Shown: in pieces, positions 52,200 to 60,332 of the stretch
How the letters are laid out: each line of letters starts with the position of its first letter
How positions within the stretch are numbered: the stretch's first letter is position 1
Origin: Clostridia bacterium
Lineage (GTDB): Bacteria; Bacillota; Clostridia; Christensenellales; Aristaeellaceae
NCBI GenBank assembly: GCA_017549335.1
Contig: JAFYVB010000038.1
Span: forward strand, 31,346 to 95,345
Reading direction: 5' to 3'
DNA length: 64,000 bases
Made by a program: the position numbers and the translations under genes
Notes under the pieces: model-generated
Told to the model about the DNA's origin: nothing
The model's database searches: none
The model's input: only the letters and a program-made list of their open reading frames with translations

Positions 52200-53051
52200 T
52201 TATTTTACGCCGTTGTAGGTGAAGGCACGGATGATCTTCTGGCTGGCGAACAGGTAGATCAGCAGTACGGGACCGACCAGCAGTACGTTGGCGGCCATGA
52301 CCTGATTCCACTTGTTGCCCACGTCTGCATCCTGAACGCGCTCGATATACATGGTCAGGGGGCGGTACTTATCGTTGTTGGTCATAACCAGCGGCCAGAA
52401 GTAGCTGTTCCACGTGCCAATGAAGGAGAACAGGCAGATAGTGATCAGCGCAGCCTTGGCCATGGGCAGCATGATGCGCAGAACGATCTGCGCTTCGGTT
52501 GCGCTGTCAAGACGGGCGCTTTCCAGCAGCTCGTCGGGAACCTGCTTGAAGGCCTGGCGGAGCATGAAGATGCCGAATACGTTGCAGCCGTGGGGAATGA
52601 TCTGAGGCCACAGGGAGGGGATCAGACCGGCCTTGGCCATCACCATATAAATCGGAACATAGGTGCAGGTGCCGGGGATCATCAGCGCGCTGATGACGAC
52701 GGCCCAGGCGATTCCCTTGCCCACGAACTGACGCTTGGCGAAGGCATAGGCGGCGGGGATCATGATAAGGCACTGCAGGATGATGACGCCCGCGGTTACG
52801 ATGATACTGTTCTGAGCATACTGCCAGAAGCTGATGCTCATGCTGAAGATGTTGTGATAGGCTTCCAAGGTGAAGTTCTTGGGCCAAAGCGTGGGGGGAA
52901 CCTGAATGGCTTCACCGTAGGTTTTGAAGGAGGTGATAATCATCCAGTAGAAGGGGAAGATGAAGACCAGAACGCAGGCGATCTTGAGCAGATCGCTGAA
53001 CAGGTTGGGCAGATAGTTGACGAAACGTCGTTTAAGCTGAAGCTGCTGCAT
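52200..53051 (-). CDS. Carbohydrate ABC transporter permease (MalG type)
   Basis: This 283-residue protein has six spans and the EAA loop DELLESARLDSATEAQIVLR followed by IMLPMAKAALITICLFSFIG, the ATPase-contact motif of MalG/UgpE permeases. It starts with a short cytoplasmic N-terminus and ends FAYNGVK-like (RAFTYNGVK). It pairs with the 53069 permease and the binding protein at 55209. The substrate is probably an oligosaccharide or glycoside; the operon does not say which. Confidence 0.92.
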   Translation of the reverse strand: MQQLQLKRRFVNYLPNLFSDLLKIACVLVFIFPFYWMIITSFKTYGEAIQVPPTLWPKNFTLEAYHNIFSMSISFWQYAQNSIIVTAGVIILQCLIMIPAAYAFAKRQFVGKGIAWAVVISALMIPGTCTYVPIYMVMAKAGLIPSLWPQIIPHGCNVFGIFMLRQAFKQVPDELLESARLDSATEAQIVLRIMLPMAKAALITICLFSFIGTWNSYFWPLVMTNNDKYRPLTMYIERVQDADVGNKWNQVMAANVLLVGPVLLIYLFASQKIIRAFTYNGVK

Positions 53052-53068
53052 ATATTTCCCCTCCTTTC

Positions 53069-53998
53069 TTACTGATAATGGACTTTCTTTTCAAGGCCCT
53101 TGAAGTCAAGCAGAGTAATGAGCATCAGAATGATGGTCAGTACGATGCTGGCAGCGCCGGCAAGACCGAGGGTGTTATTGGTTTCAAAGGCATTGTCGTA
53201 GATGAACATACACACCGTCTTGGTGGAAATGCCGGGGCCGCCGCCCGTCATCTGACGCACAGACTCGAAGATCTTGAAGGAGTTGGTGGTCATGGTGATG
53301 AGCATCAGGAAGATCTGGGGAGAGAGCATGGGCAGCGTGATCTTGAAGAAGGTTTTGATGCTGCTGGAGGAGTCCAGTTCGGCGGCTTCGTACACTTCGC
53401 CGGGGATGGACTTGAGGGCAGACAGGAAGATCAGCGCATGGTGACCGATGGACGCCCAGGTGTTCATGATCATAACGCAGACCATGGCGGTCGCCGAGGA
53501 GCCCAGCCAGTTGTGCGTATTGAAGCCGAACAAACGGATGAGGCCGTTGGCGATACCGCTGGATTCGGGGCTGAAGATCCAGCTCCACATGAAGGCGCTG
53601 GAAATGGTGGCTACCAGATGGGGCGCGAAGAAGCAGGTCTGGGCGAAGTTGTTCATCTTGCGGGCTTTTTGCAGCCACACCGAGAAAATCAGCGACAGCG
53701 ACAGACAGATGGGAACGTACATCACCACATACAGAGCGGTATTCTTCAGCGTGGTCATGAACTGGGGACGCTTGACCAGAATGTCGATATAGTTTTCAAT
53801 GCCGCGGAACGTCTTGTAAGGGTTGGTAATGTTGCCGCGGTACAGACTCAGCTGGATCAGGTTCACCAGCGGATAGAAGGTGAACACAGCCAGAAAGAGA
53901 ATGGCGGGCAGCACAAGAGCCCAGGAAAAGAGGTTGTTGGCAACGCTTTTTCTGGTCAGCCTGCGGGCCGGTTTGGTGTTCAGGGTCAAATCAGACAT
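53069..53998 (-). CDS. Carbohydrate ABC transporter permease (MalF/UgpA type)
   Basis: This 309-residue protein has six spans. The EAA loop is PGEVYEAAELDSSSSIKTFF followed by KITLPMLSPQIFLMLI, and LVATISSAFMWSWIFSPESSG is a typical MalF-like periplasmic segment. Its start overlaps the ATPase gene by eight bases, so the two are translationally coupled. Confidence 0.92.
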   Translation of the reverse strand: MSDLTLNTKPARRLTRKSVANNLFSWALVLPAILFLAVFTFYPLVNLIQLSLYRGNITNPYKTFRGIENYIDILVKRPQFMTTLKNTALYVVMYVPICLSLSLIFSVWLQKARKMNNFAQTCFFAPHLVATISSAFMWSWIFSPESSGIANGLIRLFGFNTHNWLGSSATAMVCVMIMNTWASIGHHALIFLSALKSIPGEVYEAAELDSSSSIKTFFKITLPMLSPQIFLMLITMTTNSFKIFESVRQMTGGGPGISTKTVCMFIYDNAFETNNTLGLAGAASIVLTIILMLITLLDFKGLEKKVHYQ

Positions 53999-55046
53999 TG
54001 CTCATTCCTCCCGCAGTTTTCAGGAGCTGCGCAAACAGCGTTTCGTTTCCCTTTTCGCGGATGCGCTGACCCTCGGCGTCGAAGAAGTACAGATGCTCGT
54101 TGGCAACGTGGACGTATACATTTTCGCCCATGGCAAAGTTGGGATCGTCGATCTTGGCCATGTAGGTGTTTCCGCTGCAGTCGATCTTGTACAGCGTTTC
54201 GCTGCCCAGCATTTCACGGGTGAGCACGGTGCCCTTCCGGGTGAAATCGCCCTGCACGGGAGCATAGGAAAGGGCGATCCTTTCGGGGCGGAAGCCCAGC
54301 TTGTTGCCGTCGGGCATATCAATGATGTTCATGGGCGGGGTGCCGATGAACTGGGCAGTGAAGACGTTGTTGGGATCGTTGTAGATCACTTCGGGAGAGG
54401 CTTCCTGCATGATCCGGCCCTTGTCCATCAGGACGATCACATCGGCCATGGACATGGCTTCCACCTGGTCATGGGTAACGTAGACGAAGGTGGTCTTCAG
54501 CTTGTTGTGCAGTTCGATCAGCTCGGAGCGCATCTGCACGCGCAGCTTGGCGTCCAGGTTGGACAGCGGTTCGTCCATCAGGAAGACGGCGGGCTTTTTC
54601 ACCATGGCGCGGGCCAGAGCAATACGCTGACGCTGACCGCCGGAGAGCGTGCCGGGCTTACGGTCCAGATAGTCGGTCAAACCGACGACGGCGGCATACT
54701 CTTTGATCAGCGCTTCGCGCTCAGCCTTGGGGACTTTCTTGTTTTTCAGGCCGAATTCGATGTTTTCACGCACGGTCATGGTGGGATAGATGGCGTAGTT
54801 CTGGAATACCATGGCGATATCGCGCTTGGCGGGAGCGGTATCGGTGATATCGCGTCCGTCCATGTAGATGTGGCCGCTGGTGGCGGGGCCGATGCCGGCG
54901 ATCATGCGCAGCAGGGTGGTCTTGCCGCAGCCGGAAGCGCCAACCAGAACGGTGAATTTGCCATCCTGAATGGTCAGATCCAGATCTTCGATGATGCGAG
55001 CCTTATCGAAGAATTTGCACACTTTTTCAAAACGAATCTCAGCCAT
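53991..55046 (-). CDS. Sugar ABC transporter ATP-binding protein (MsmK/UgpC type)
   Basis: This 351-residue ATPase has Walker A GASGCGKTT (about residues 36-44), the signature LSGGQRQRIALARAMVKKPA, Walker B VFLMDEPLSNLDAKLRVQMR and the switch histidine in YVTHDQVEAM. The C-terminal TOBE/OB domain (about 235-351) includes KLGFRPERIALSY. The ATG at 55046 is preferred to a GTG nine bases upstream because of ribosome-site spacing. It is unusual only in being encoded within the transporter operon; many Clostridia use one shared MsmX/MsmK ATPase. Confidence 0.93.
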   Translation of the reverse strand: MAEIRFEKVCKFFDKARIIEDLDLTIQDGKFTVLVGASGCGKTTLLRMIAGIGPATSGHIYMDGRDITDTAPAKRDIAMVFQNYAIYPTMTVRENIEFGLKNKKVPKAEREALIKEYAAVVGLTDYLDRKPGTLSGGQRQRIALARAMVKKPAVFLMDEPLSNLDAKLRVQMRSELIELHNKLKTTFVYVTHDQVEAMSMADVIVLMDKGRIMQEASPEVIYNDPNNVFTAQFIGTPPMNIIDMPDGNKLGFRPERIALSYAPVQGDFTRKGTVLTREMLGSETLYKIDCSGNTYMAKIDDPNFAMGENVYVHVANEHLYFFDAEGQRIREKGNETLFAQLLKTAGGMSNV

Positions 55047-55142
55047 GTGTTTCACACTCCAAATTGTATTTGATGGGTTACATTGCTTAAGTCAGATGCA
55101 GAAGGGCTGCATTTGATTTAAACAATGCCTTTCAACCACGAG

Positions 55143-55176
55143 TGTCCGGATGCAGCCCGAAGGCTGCATCCGGACA
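55143..55176 (-). other. Stable stem-loop after the binding-protein gene
   Basis: TGTCCGGATGCAGCC / GGCTGCATCCGGACA with a CGAA tetraloop is a 15-base perfect stem with no U tract. A smaller ATGCAG / CTGCAT stem follows at about 55096-55112. Such intercistronic hairpins often protect the binding-protein mRNA so that it accumulates above the permease message. Confidence 0.65.
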
Positions 55177-55208
55177 GGGATGACTCAATCGTTATTTCTG
55201 TTCAGAAA

Positions 55209-56495
55209 TTACAGGATGTGAGCGTTGTCTTCCAGCATTCTCTGGATGGCTTCGTCAACGGTGATCTTGCGCTCGGTCACGAGTTCGCCAACGATGTTCT
55301 GAACGTTGGTCTTGTACTCGGTCAGGTCAACCCAGAAGGGAGACTCTTCGGTGGTGCCCCAAGCCAGCTGGTCGTAAGCGAGCTTGAAGCCGGGGTTCTC
55401 GGCCCAGTAAGCCTGCATGTCGGCGTTGTCAACAACGGTCTTGGTGGAGGGCAGGTAGCCGGTAGCGATAGCTTCGGCAGCGATGCGCTCGTCAGACAGC
55501 AGGTACATCATGAATTCCCAACCGGCCTGCTTGACAGCGTCGGTGTTGTCCTTCAGCAGAACGATGCAGCCACCGCCGATGGAGCAAGCGGGAGCAGCGG
55601 CGTCATAAACGGGGAAGTAGGCAACGCCCAGTTCGATGTTGTTGTCCTTGCAGGCGGGAACCAGATTGCCCAGAGAAGAGCAGGAACCAACGAAGGCGCC
55701 CAGCATGCCCTGAGACAGACGCTCAGAGGTGCCCAGAGCTTCGGCGGTGGGAACGCGGCACCAGCCCTCGTCCATCCAGCGGGTCCAGTCGCTCAGAACC
55801 TTCTTCATAGCGCCGTCGGTCAGGCAGGAAGCTTCGCCGCCGCCGCCCAGGGAGGAACCCAGCTGATACAGCATGGAGCCCTGCAGGTAGCAGATGTCGT
55901 TGGTCATTTCGAAGCCGTAGGTCAGCACTTCGCCGGTGGCGGCGTCAACAGTGTGCAGCTTGGAGCAGAAGGCTTCCATCTCGGCGATGGTGCGGGGAGC
56001 TTCGGTCAGGCCCTTGGAGTCAGCCAGGGTCTTGTTGTAGAAGAACAGGGGAGTGGAGCGGATGTAGGGCAGGGAGTACACAGCGCCGTCTTCGTTGCCG
56101 GCGGTGTAGAAGATACCGTCGAAGAAGCGGGAGGTGTCCCAGTTGGAAGCGGCGATGTAGGGAGCCAGGTCAACGGTCAGGCCGTCGTCCATCAGGATGG
56201 CGTTGCGGACGCCGGAGGTGACGGCAACAGTGGGCTGTTCGCCGGACTGCTTGGCCATCTGGGTCTTGGTCTGCAGGGTGCCGTAGCCGCCGATGTAGAC
56301 TTCTTCGACCACGATGTTCTTTTCGACACCGATGGTGGCGTTGAAGGTATCAACGGCTTCCTTGGTTACTTCGTAGTTGGCGCCCGAGCCGCGGCTGTGC
56401 CAGAAAATAACCTTGGTGGGTTCGTCGGCGACGGCGAAGCTGGCCATAGAGGCGACCATCAGCAGGGCCATCATGAGAGCAACGAGTTTCTTCAT
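55209..56495 (-). CDS. Carbohydrate ABC transporter substrate-binding protein
   Basis: This 428-residue family 1 solute-binding protein has a signal peptide (MKKLVALMMALLMVASMASF, cut after AVA) without a lipobox cysteine. The mature part begins PTKVIFWHSRGSGANYEV and has YGTLQTKTQMAKQSGEQPTV, VYSLPYIRSTPLFFYNKTLA, GAFVGSCSSLGNLVP and WEFMMYLLSDERIAAEAIAT, as in UgpB/MalE-type proteins. A strong AGGAGG site precedes it. It would capture a sugar for the two permeases. Its lack of a lipid anchor parallels the nucleoside-binding protein at 4286-5488. Confidence 0.92.
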   Translation of the reverse strand: MKKLVALMMALLMVASMASFAVADEPTKVIFWHSRGSGANYEVTKEAVDTFNATIGVEKNIVVEEVYIGGYGTLQTKTQMAKQSGEQPTVAVTSGVRNAILMDDGLTVDLAPYIAASNWDTSRFFDGIFYTAGNEDGAVYSLPYIRSTPLFFYNKTLADSKGLTEAPRTIAEMEAFCSKLHTVDAATGEVLTYGFEMTNDICYLQGSMLYQLGSSLGGGGEASCLTDGAMKKVLSDWTRWMDEGWCRVPTAEALGTSERLSQGMLGAFVGSCSSLGNLVPACKDNNIELGVAYFPVYDAAAPACSIGGGCIVLLKDNTDAVKQAGWEFMMYLLSDERIAAEAIATGYLPSTKTVVDNADMQAYWAENPGFKLAYDQLAWGTTEESPFWVDLTEYKTNVQNIVGELVTERKITVDEAIQRMLEDNAHIL

Positions 56496-56519
56496 AGTGG
56501 AGTTCCTCCTTTTAATATG

Positions 56520-56543
56520 TTTAAGCGGTCTTGACCGCTTAAA
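56520..56543. promoter_or_regulatory. Perfect inverted repeat before the binding-protein gene
   Basis: TTTAAGCGGTC and GACCGCTTAAA (11-base arms, two-base centre) lie between the serine hydrolase stop and the binding-protein ribosome site. There is no U tract; an operator for a LacI-type regulator or an mRNA-processing stem is equally possible. No separate promoter is evident here. Confidence 0.5.
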
Positions 56544-56554
56544 TACGGAATCGG

Positions 56555-57460
56555 TTACAGCATCCGGTCAAAGTATTCCACCAGCGGACGCACGGATGCG
56601 CCTCGGGGTTCATGGGCGTGCCATGCCACGGCATACTGTTTTTCACGGCTTAATATCATCATTTGCCCGTACATACCGCCCTTGCCGATGAGCCCTGACG
56701 GCAGACGCACGTGCAGTTCATATTCATTGCCCAGCGCTCTGCGCACCCACTCTTCCGAAAGGATGCGCTTTCCCTTCCACAGACCGTTCTGCATATAAAC
56801 GGCGGCCAGTTTGACACAGTCGGAGGCGCTGATGTATAAGCCTGTGGCGCCCATGGGATAATTTCTTGGGCAGCGGCTCCACGCGGCCTCTCTGAAATCA
56901 AGGGGTTGGAAGAGACGCTTGTTGAGAAATTCATCCAGCTTTTCGCCGCTTACGCAGCTGACCAGACGGCTGAGCAGATAGAAGGCGGCGTCGCTGTACT
57001 GAAAACGGGTGCCGGGGAGACAGACGATGGGGCGGTGAAAGACCATGTCAAGGTAATCGTCGGTGGGATAGGCATCCACGTCTTCCACGTCGATATCCAG
57101 AAAGCCTTTGCCAAGGCCCAGCTTGTGCGTCAGGACGTTTTCCACCGTGGTCAGGTGCCATGCGGGATCGGCATCCCGGGGGATGAGATCGCCCATGTAA
57201 AACCGAAGCGGCTTTTTTACGTCAACCAGGCCTTCGTCCTGCAGCATCCCCACGGCGGTCATGGTGAAGACTTTGGCAACGGAATAACAGTTGTTGCAGT
57301 TACTGCAAGGCTGAAAACGGTGCTCGAAAATTTGGTCATTCTTGTATATGGCCAAACCGTACAGGTTAATGCCGGATTTCTCGATATCTGCAATCATGCT
57401 GCTATAGGGCATGGATCCGGACGGAATACTTTTCATTTCTTTGTCAGAGCTCATGTTCAT
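56555..57460 (-). CDS. Serine hydrolase, beta-lactamase/penicillin-binding superfamily
   Basis: This 301-residue protein has the class C beta-lactamase-like fold: NCYSVAKVFTMTAVGMLQDE with the S-x-x-K nucleophile (SVAK), LTTVENVLTHKLGLGKGFLD, and FQYSDAAFYLLSRLVSCVSG with the Y-S-D (Y-x-N-like) motif. There is no signal peptide, so the enzyme is cytoplasmic, unlike true beta-lactamases; it is more likely an esterase or amidase acting on an imported glycoside. The ATG at 57460 is chosen; 57454 is also possible. It is first in the sugar-uptake operon and has two candidate promoters within a repeat region. Confidence 0.87.
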   Translation of the reverse strand: MNMSSDKEMKSIPSGSMPYSSMIADIEKSGINLYGLAIYKNDQIFEHRFQPCSNCNNCYSVAKVFTMTAVGMLQDEGLVDVKKPLRFYMGDLIPRDADPAWHLTTVENVLTHKLGLGKGFLDIDVEDVDAYPTDDYLDMVFHRPIVCLPGTRFQYSDAAFYLLSRLVSCVSGEKLDEFLNKRLFQPLDFREAAWSRCPRNYPMGATGLYISASDCVKLAAVYMQNGLWKGKRILSEEWVRRALGNEYELHVRLPSGLIGKGGMYGQMMILSREKQYAVAWHAHEPRGASVRPLVEYFDRML

Positions 57461-57472
57461 TACTTCAATTCT

Positions 57473-57501
57473 ATTATAATTCTTCGGGTTTGAAGTGTAA
57501 A
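57473..57501 (-). promoter_or_regulatory. Promoter P1 of the sugar-uptake operon
   Basis: On the minus strand TTTACA (57496-57501) and TATAAT (57473-57478) are 17 bases apart. The -35 lies in the first copy of a 37-base direct repeat. Confidence 0.7.
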
Positions 57502-57695
57502 TTGTAAATATCAACACAATTATTGCAAAAACCGCTCATTAAATATTTGTATGAATCATAAAACAAGTGTAATTCTTGCAAAAATCGCGCATGAATGAAT
57601 GGAAAAATTTGACGGCCTATAGCTTCTTTAAATTTTATTATAATCCAATCAACAGAATGTGTAAATTGTAAATAACATAACAAATATTGCAAAAA
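57495..57695. repeat. 37-base direct repeats carrying the tandem promoters
   Basis: Copies at 57495-57531 and 57659-57695 match at 33 of 37 positions; both begin GTGTAAATTGTAAATA and end ATTGCAAAAA. A short relative, GTGTAATTCTTGCAAAAA, lies between them (57567-57584). The region is very AT-rich and has no gene. The shared TTGCAAAAA box may be a regulator site. Confidence 0.75.
57637..57665 (-). promoter_or_regulatory. Promoter P2 of the sugar-uptake operon
   Basis: On the minus strand TTTACA (57660-57665) and TATAAT (57637-57642) are 17 bases apart, the same geometry as P1 and placed identically in the second copy of the repeat, 164 bases upstream. Confidence 0.6.
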
Positions 57696-57827
57696 CAGAT
57701 ATTAAATGACGATAAATGCAATAATAGGACAGGTGATGCATAGTTGATGGCAGGCCTGTCCGCTCGGCATTTTGTTCCGATACCGTTCGGAGAACCTAAA
57801 ATAAGGAAAAGAATGGAAATGAAAAGG

Positions 57828-57984
57828 CGTTATTTGCAATGCCCGGAAAGCTGGCTTCTGCAAATAACGGGGAGTGAAGGCAACGGGCTTGATCGGGGGG
57901 ATGGGGATTGGGGATGGACGGACGCCCAAAAAAGAAAAAGCGCGTTATTTGCAATAACGGCGGCAGCGGCTGATGCAAATAACG
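57828..57984. repeat. Two matched inverted repeats CGTTATTTGCA / TGCAAATAACG
   Basis: Element 1 has arms at 57828-57838 and 57859-57869, element 2 at 57943-57953 and 57974-57984. The 11-base arms are identical and the arm spacing is the same (31 bases) in both. On the minus strand element 2 is followed by CTTTTTCTTTTTTT and so serves as the terminator of the DUF1836 gene; element 1 is followed by a weaker U-rich stretch. The rest of 57700-57827 holds no gene I can support. Confidence 0.8.
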
Positions 57985-57991
57985 CGGCTGA

Positions 57992-58525
57992 TCAGGAGAT
58001 ATCCGATTTCTCCGGAGACGGCAGAGCAGGCTTTGACTGTTCCTGCGTGTAGGAATCAAACTGGCTGGTCAGGTAAATAATGTGCACAACGGCGATGATC
58101 ACGCTTTGCAGGATCTTTCGCTGCTCGGTATCGGTGGTGCCGATGTCCTCAATTTCATCCGTCAGGCCGAAGGTGTAATTCAGCATGTTTTCCAGCTCGC
58201 CGCAGAAGTAATCGTAGGCGACGGGGCGGGAATAGGAGTTTTCCTGCATATCAAACAGTCTTGCGATGTTTTCCATGGAAACCACGTTCTTGGCGATGGC
58301 GATGAAAAACAGGCTGGCGATCTGATCGGCGCTGTACTGCTTGCGGACGGGATTGGAAATGTAGCCCTTTTTCACATAGTTGCTCACCATGGAGGGCGTG
58401 ATCTCGGCAAATCCCAGCGGCGCAAGAAAAGGATTGATATATTTGACGGTCTGATCCAGATACAGCCCCACGTCGGGGATCTCGCGGTATCTGGGCAGAC
58501 GGAAATGTTCAATGGATACAGGCAT
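57992..58525 (-). CDS. DUF1836 domain regulator
   Basis: This 177-residue protein begins IEHFRLPRYREIPDVGLYLD, then AEITPSMVSNYVKKGYISNP and QYSADQIASLFFIAIAKNVV, the DUF1836 block, which contains a winged-helix/MerR-like DNA-binding unit. The C-terminal half is helical, and the last roughly 25 residues are Ser/Pro-rich. DUF1836 proteins are found almost only in Clostridia and related groups, and their targets are unknown. The ATG at 58525 follows GGGAGGAG. It is divergent from degV; both promoters lie in the 149-base gap. Confidence 0.87.
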   Translation of the reverse strand: MPVSIEHFRLPRYREIPDVGLYLDQTVKYINPFLAPLGFAEITPSMVSNYVKKGYISNPVRKQYSADQIASLFFIAIAKNVVSMENIARLFDMQENSYSRPVAYDYFCGELENMLNYTFGLTDEIEDIGTTDTEQRKILQSVIIAVVHIIYLTSQFDSYTQEQSKPALPSPEKSDIS

Positions 58526-58546
58526 TTTTTTCTCCTCCCGTATTGA

Positions 58547-58575
58547 ATTATACAACGCCATGCAAAAAGCGTCAA
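58547..58575 (-). promoter_or_regulatory. Promoter of the DUF1836 gene
   Basis: On the minus strand TTGACG (58570-58575) and TATAAT (58547-58552) are 17 bases apart. Confidence 0.8.
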
Positions 58576-58594
58576 GGAAGATATGCCGGATTGC

Positions 58595-58623
58595 TTGACA
58601 GGTTTTTGAATAGCCGATATAAT
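58595..58623 (+). promoter_or_regulatory. Consensus promoter of degV
   Basis: TTGACA (58595-58600) and TATAAT (58618-58623) are exactly 17 bases apart. Immediately after it AGGTTTTT-G-AAAAACCT forms a perfect small hairpin, and AGGTTTTTGAA also occurs in the spacer. Confidence 0.88.
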
Positions 58624-58674
58624 AGAGGAGAGGTTTTTGAAAAACCTGTTGATGAAAAGTTGAGGTTCTGCCGT

Positions 58675-59511
58675 ATGCAATATAAAATCGTTGCCGATTC
58701 CTCCGCCGACGTGCTGGCGCTTTCCCACGTGCCCTTCGCCAATGCGCCGCTGAAGATCACCGTGGGTGAAAAAACCTACGTGGATAACGACAAGCTCAAT
58801 GTTCCCGAGCTTGTGCAGACGCTGCGCACCTACAAGGGACGTTCGGTGACTGCCTGCCCTTCTCCCGAAGATTGGCGGGAGTGCTTTGGCGACGCTGAGC
58901 GCGTGTTCTGCGTAGCCATTACCAGCACGCTGTCGGGCAGCTGCAATGCGGCGCGTCTGGCGGCGCGGGATTACGAAGCGGAGTATCCGGACCGCAAGGT
59001 ATTTGTGATCGATACGCTGTCGGCGGGTCCCGAACTGGCGCTGATCGTGGAGAAGCTGGAAGAGATGATTCTGGAAGGTCGGCAGTACGAGCAGATCTGC
59101 AAAGACATCATGGCTTATCTCAAAACCACCAAGCTCACCTTTATGCTCCAGTCTGTGCGCAATCTGGCCAACAACGGCCGCGTCAACTCCGCCGTTGCCG
59201 CGCTGGTGGGCCTGCTTGGCATCCGCATTGTGGGCATTGCCAGCAATCAAGGCGATCTGCAGCAGATGGGCAAGGCCCGCGGCGACAAGCGCGCGCTGGC
59301 GGATATCGTGGGCATCATGAGAGATCTGGGCTACAAGGGCGGCAAGGTGCTGATCCACCACTGCGAGAACATCGCGGCTGCCGAAATGCTGAAGAAAAAG
59401 CTGCAGGAGATCCATGCTGACGCGAAGATCAAGATCGATTGCACCCGCGGCCTGTGCAGCTTCTATGCAGAGGACGGCGGACTGTTGGTAGGCTTTGAAA
59501 CGGCGAAATAA
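58675..59511 (+). CDS. DegV family fatty acid-binding protein
   Basis: This 278-residue protein begins YKIVADSSADVLALSHVPFA and has the DegV fold blocks PLKITVGEKTYVDND, VTACPSPEDW, VFCVAITSTLSGSCNAARLA (the TS/SGTY-like fatty-acid carboxyl loop) and GRVNSAVAALVGLLGIR. DegV/FakB proteins hold fatty acids for phosphorylation by FakA; no fakA is nearby, so the role is assigned by family. The ATG at 58675 follows a GAGG site. An open frame upstream crosses the promoter and is excluded. Confidence 0.9.
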   Translation: MQYKIVADSSADVLALSHVPFANAPLKITVGEKTYVDNDKLNVPELVQTLRTYKGRSVTACPSPEDWRECFGDAERVFCVAITSTLSGSCNAARLAARDYEAEYPDRKVFVIDTLSAGPELALIVEKLEEMILEGRQYEQICKDIMAYLKTTKLTFMLQSVRNLANNGRVNSAVAALVGLLGIRIVGIASNQGDLQQMGKARGDKRALADIVGIMRDLGYKGGKVLIHHCENIAAAEMLKKKLQEIHADAKIKIDCTRGLCSFYAEDGGLLVGFETAK

Positions 59512-59522
59512 ATAAATAATTA

Positions 59523-59557
59523 AAAACGGGCGGAAATGTTATTCCGTCCGTTTTTTT
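59523..59557 (+). terminator. Terminator after degV
   Basis: AAACGGGCGGA / TCCGTCCGTTT (with one G-U pair) is followed by TTTT. Confidence 0.85.
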
Positions 59558-59617
59558 GTGCCTTGACAGAGGCTGCGGCTTCTTATATGATAGGCGGCGT
59601 GCGAGGTGCATTTTAAA

Positions 59618-60220
59618 ATGAAAGGCAAAAAACACATCCTTTGCTCCGTGGCGCTGATGGCGCTGGGGGCGGCGATCGCCACCTTTGGGATCCACAATAT
59701 TCACAGGCAAAGCAGTATTACCGAAGGAGGCACGCTGGGCGCGGTGCTTCTGCTCAATCACTGGCTGGGTTTGTCGCCTGCCGTGCTCACGCCTTTGCTG
59801 GACGGCTTTAGCTATTTGCTTGCTTTCCGGGTGCTGGGCGGGGGATTTATCAAAAAATCCCTGATCGCCACGGTCTTTGTGGCGCTGTTTTTTAAACTGT
59901 GGGAAAGCTTTCCGCCCATGCTGCCTTCCATGGCATCTGTGCCGCTGCTTGCTGCAGTAGGGGGAGCGGCGTTTGTAGGTGTGGGCGTGGGGCTGATCAT
60001 CCGTCAGGGCGGTTCAGGCACGGGGGATGATGCATTGGCACTGAGCATTGCAAAGCTGGCCCATCTGCCGCTGGCAAGAGCCTACCTTGTTACCGATCTG
60101 ACGGTGCTGTTGCTGTCGCTGAGCTATATTCCGCTGAAAAAGATCCTGTTTTCCCTGATCACCGTCACGCTCTCCTCTTATATCATTGAGGGACTGCAGC
60201 GGATCGGCCAAAAGAAATGA
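59618..60220 (+). CDS. YitT-family membrane protein, short form
   Basis: This 200-residue protein has five to six spans. SVALMALGAAIATFGIHNIH, SITEGGTLGAVLLLNHWLGL and GVGLIIRQGGSGTGDDALAL match the N-terminal membrane domain of YitT (DUF161) proteins, including the conserved G-GTG. The usual C-terminal DUF2179 domain is absent, so this is the short subgroup. The ATG at 59618 follows GAGGTG by 9 bases; a GTG inside that site is rejected. Its function is unknown; the family is a putative transporter group. Confidence 0.82.
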   Translation: MKGKKHILCSVALMALGAAIATFGIHNIHRQSSITEGGTLGAVLLLNHWLGLSPAVLTPLLDGFSYLLAFRVLGGGFIKKSLIATVFVALFFKLWESFPPMLPSMASVPLLAAVGGAAFVGVGVGLIIRQGGSGTGDDALALSIAKLAHLPLARAYLVTDLTVLLLSLSYIPLKKILFSLITVTLSSYIIEGLQRIGQKK

Positions 60221-60239
60221 AAAAGAATGTTTTTTGTGC

Positions 60240-60268
60240 TTGCAATACTTTGGACGATATGATATACT
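60240..60268 (+). promoter_or_regulatory. Promoter of rpmE
   Basis: TTGCAA (60240-60245) and TATACT (60263-60268) are 17 bases apart. Confidence 0.75.
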
Positions 60269-60332
60269 ACGATAAGTGGCTCATGGTCGCGCGCCATGAA
60301 TCCATCATGAAAGCGCAGAAGAGGTGAAAACA

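Noticed and set aside
57495-57984. CRISPR array or replication-origin iterons
   Set aside because: The repeats are few and unevenly spaced with no spacer pattern, no cas genes and no replication initiator gene nearby; two copies coincide with promoters.
57702-58059. Small minus-strand proteins in the repeat region after the DUF1836 gene
   Set aside because: The frames run through both stem-loops and the terminator, are Pro/Arg-rich low-complexity, and lack ribosome sites.
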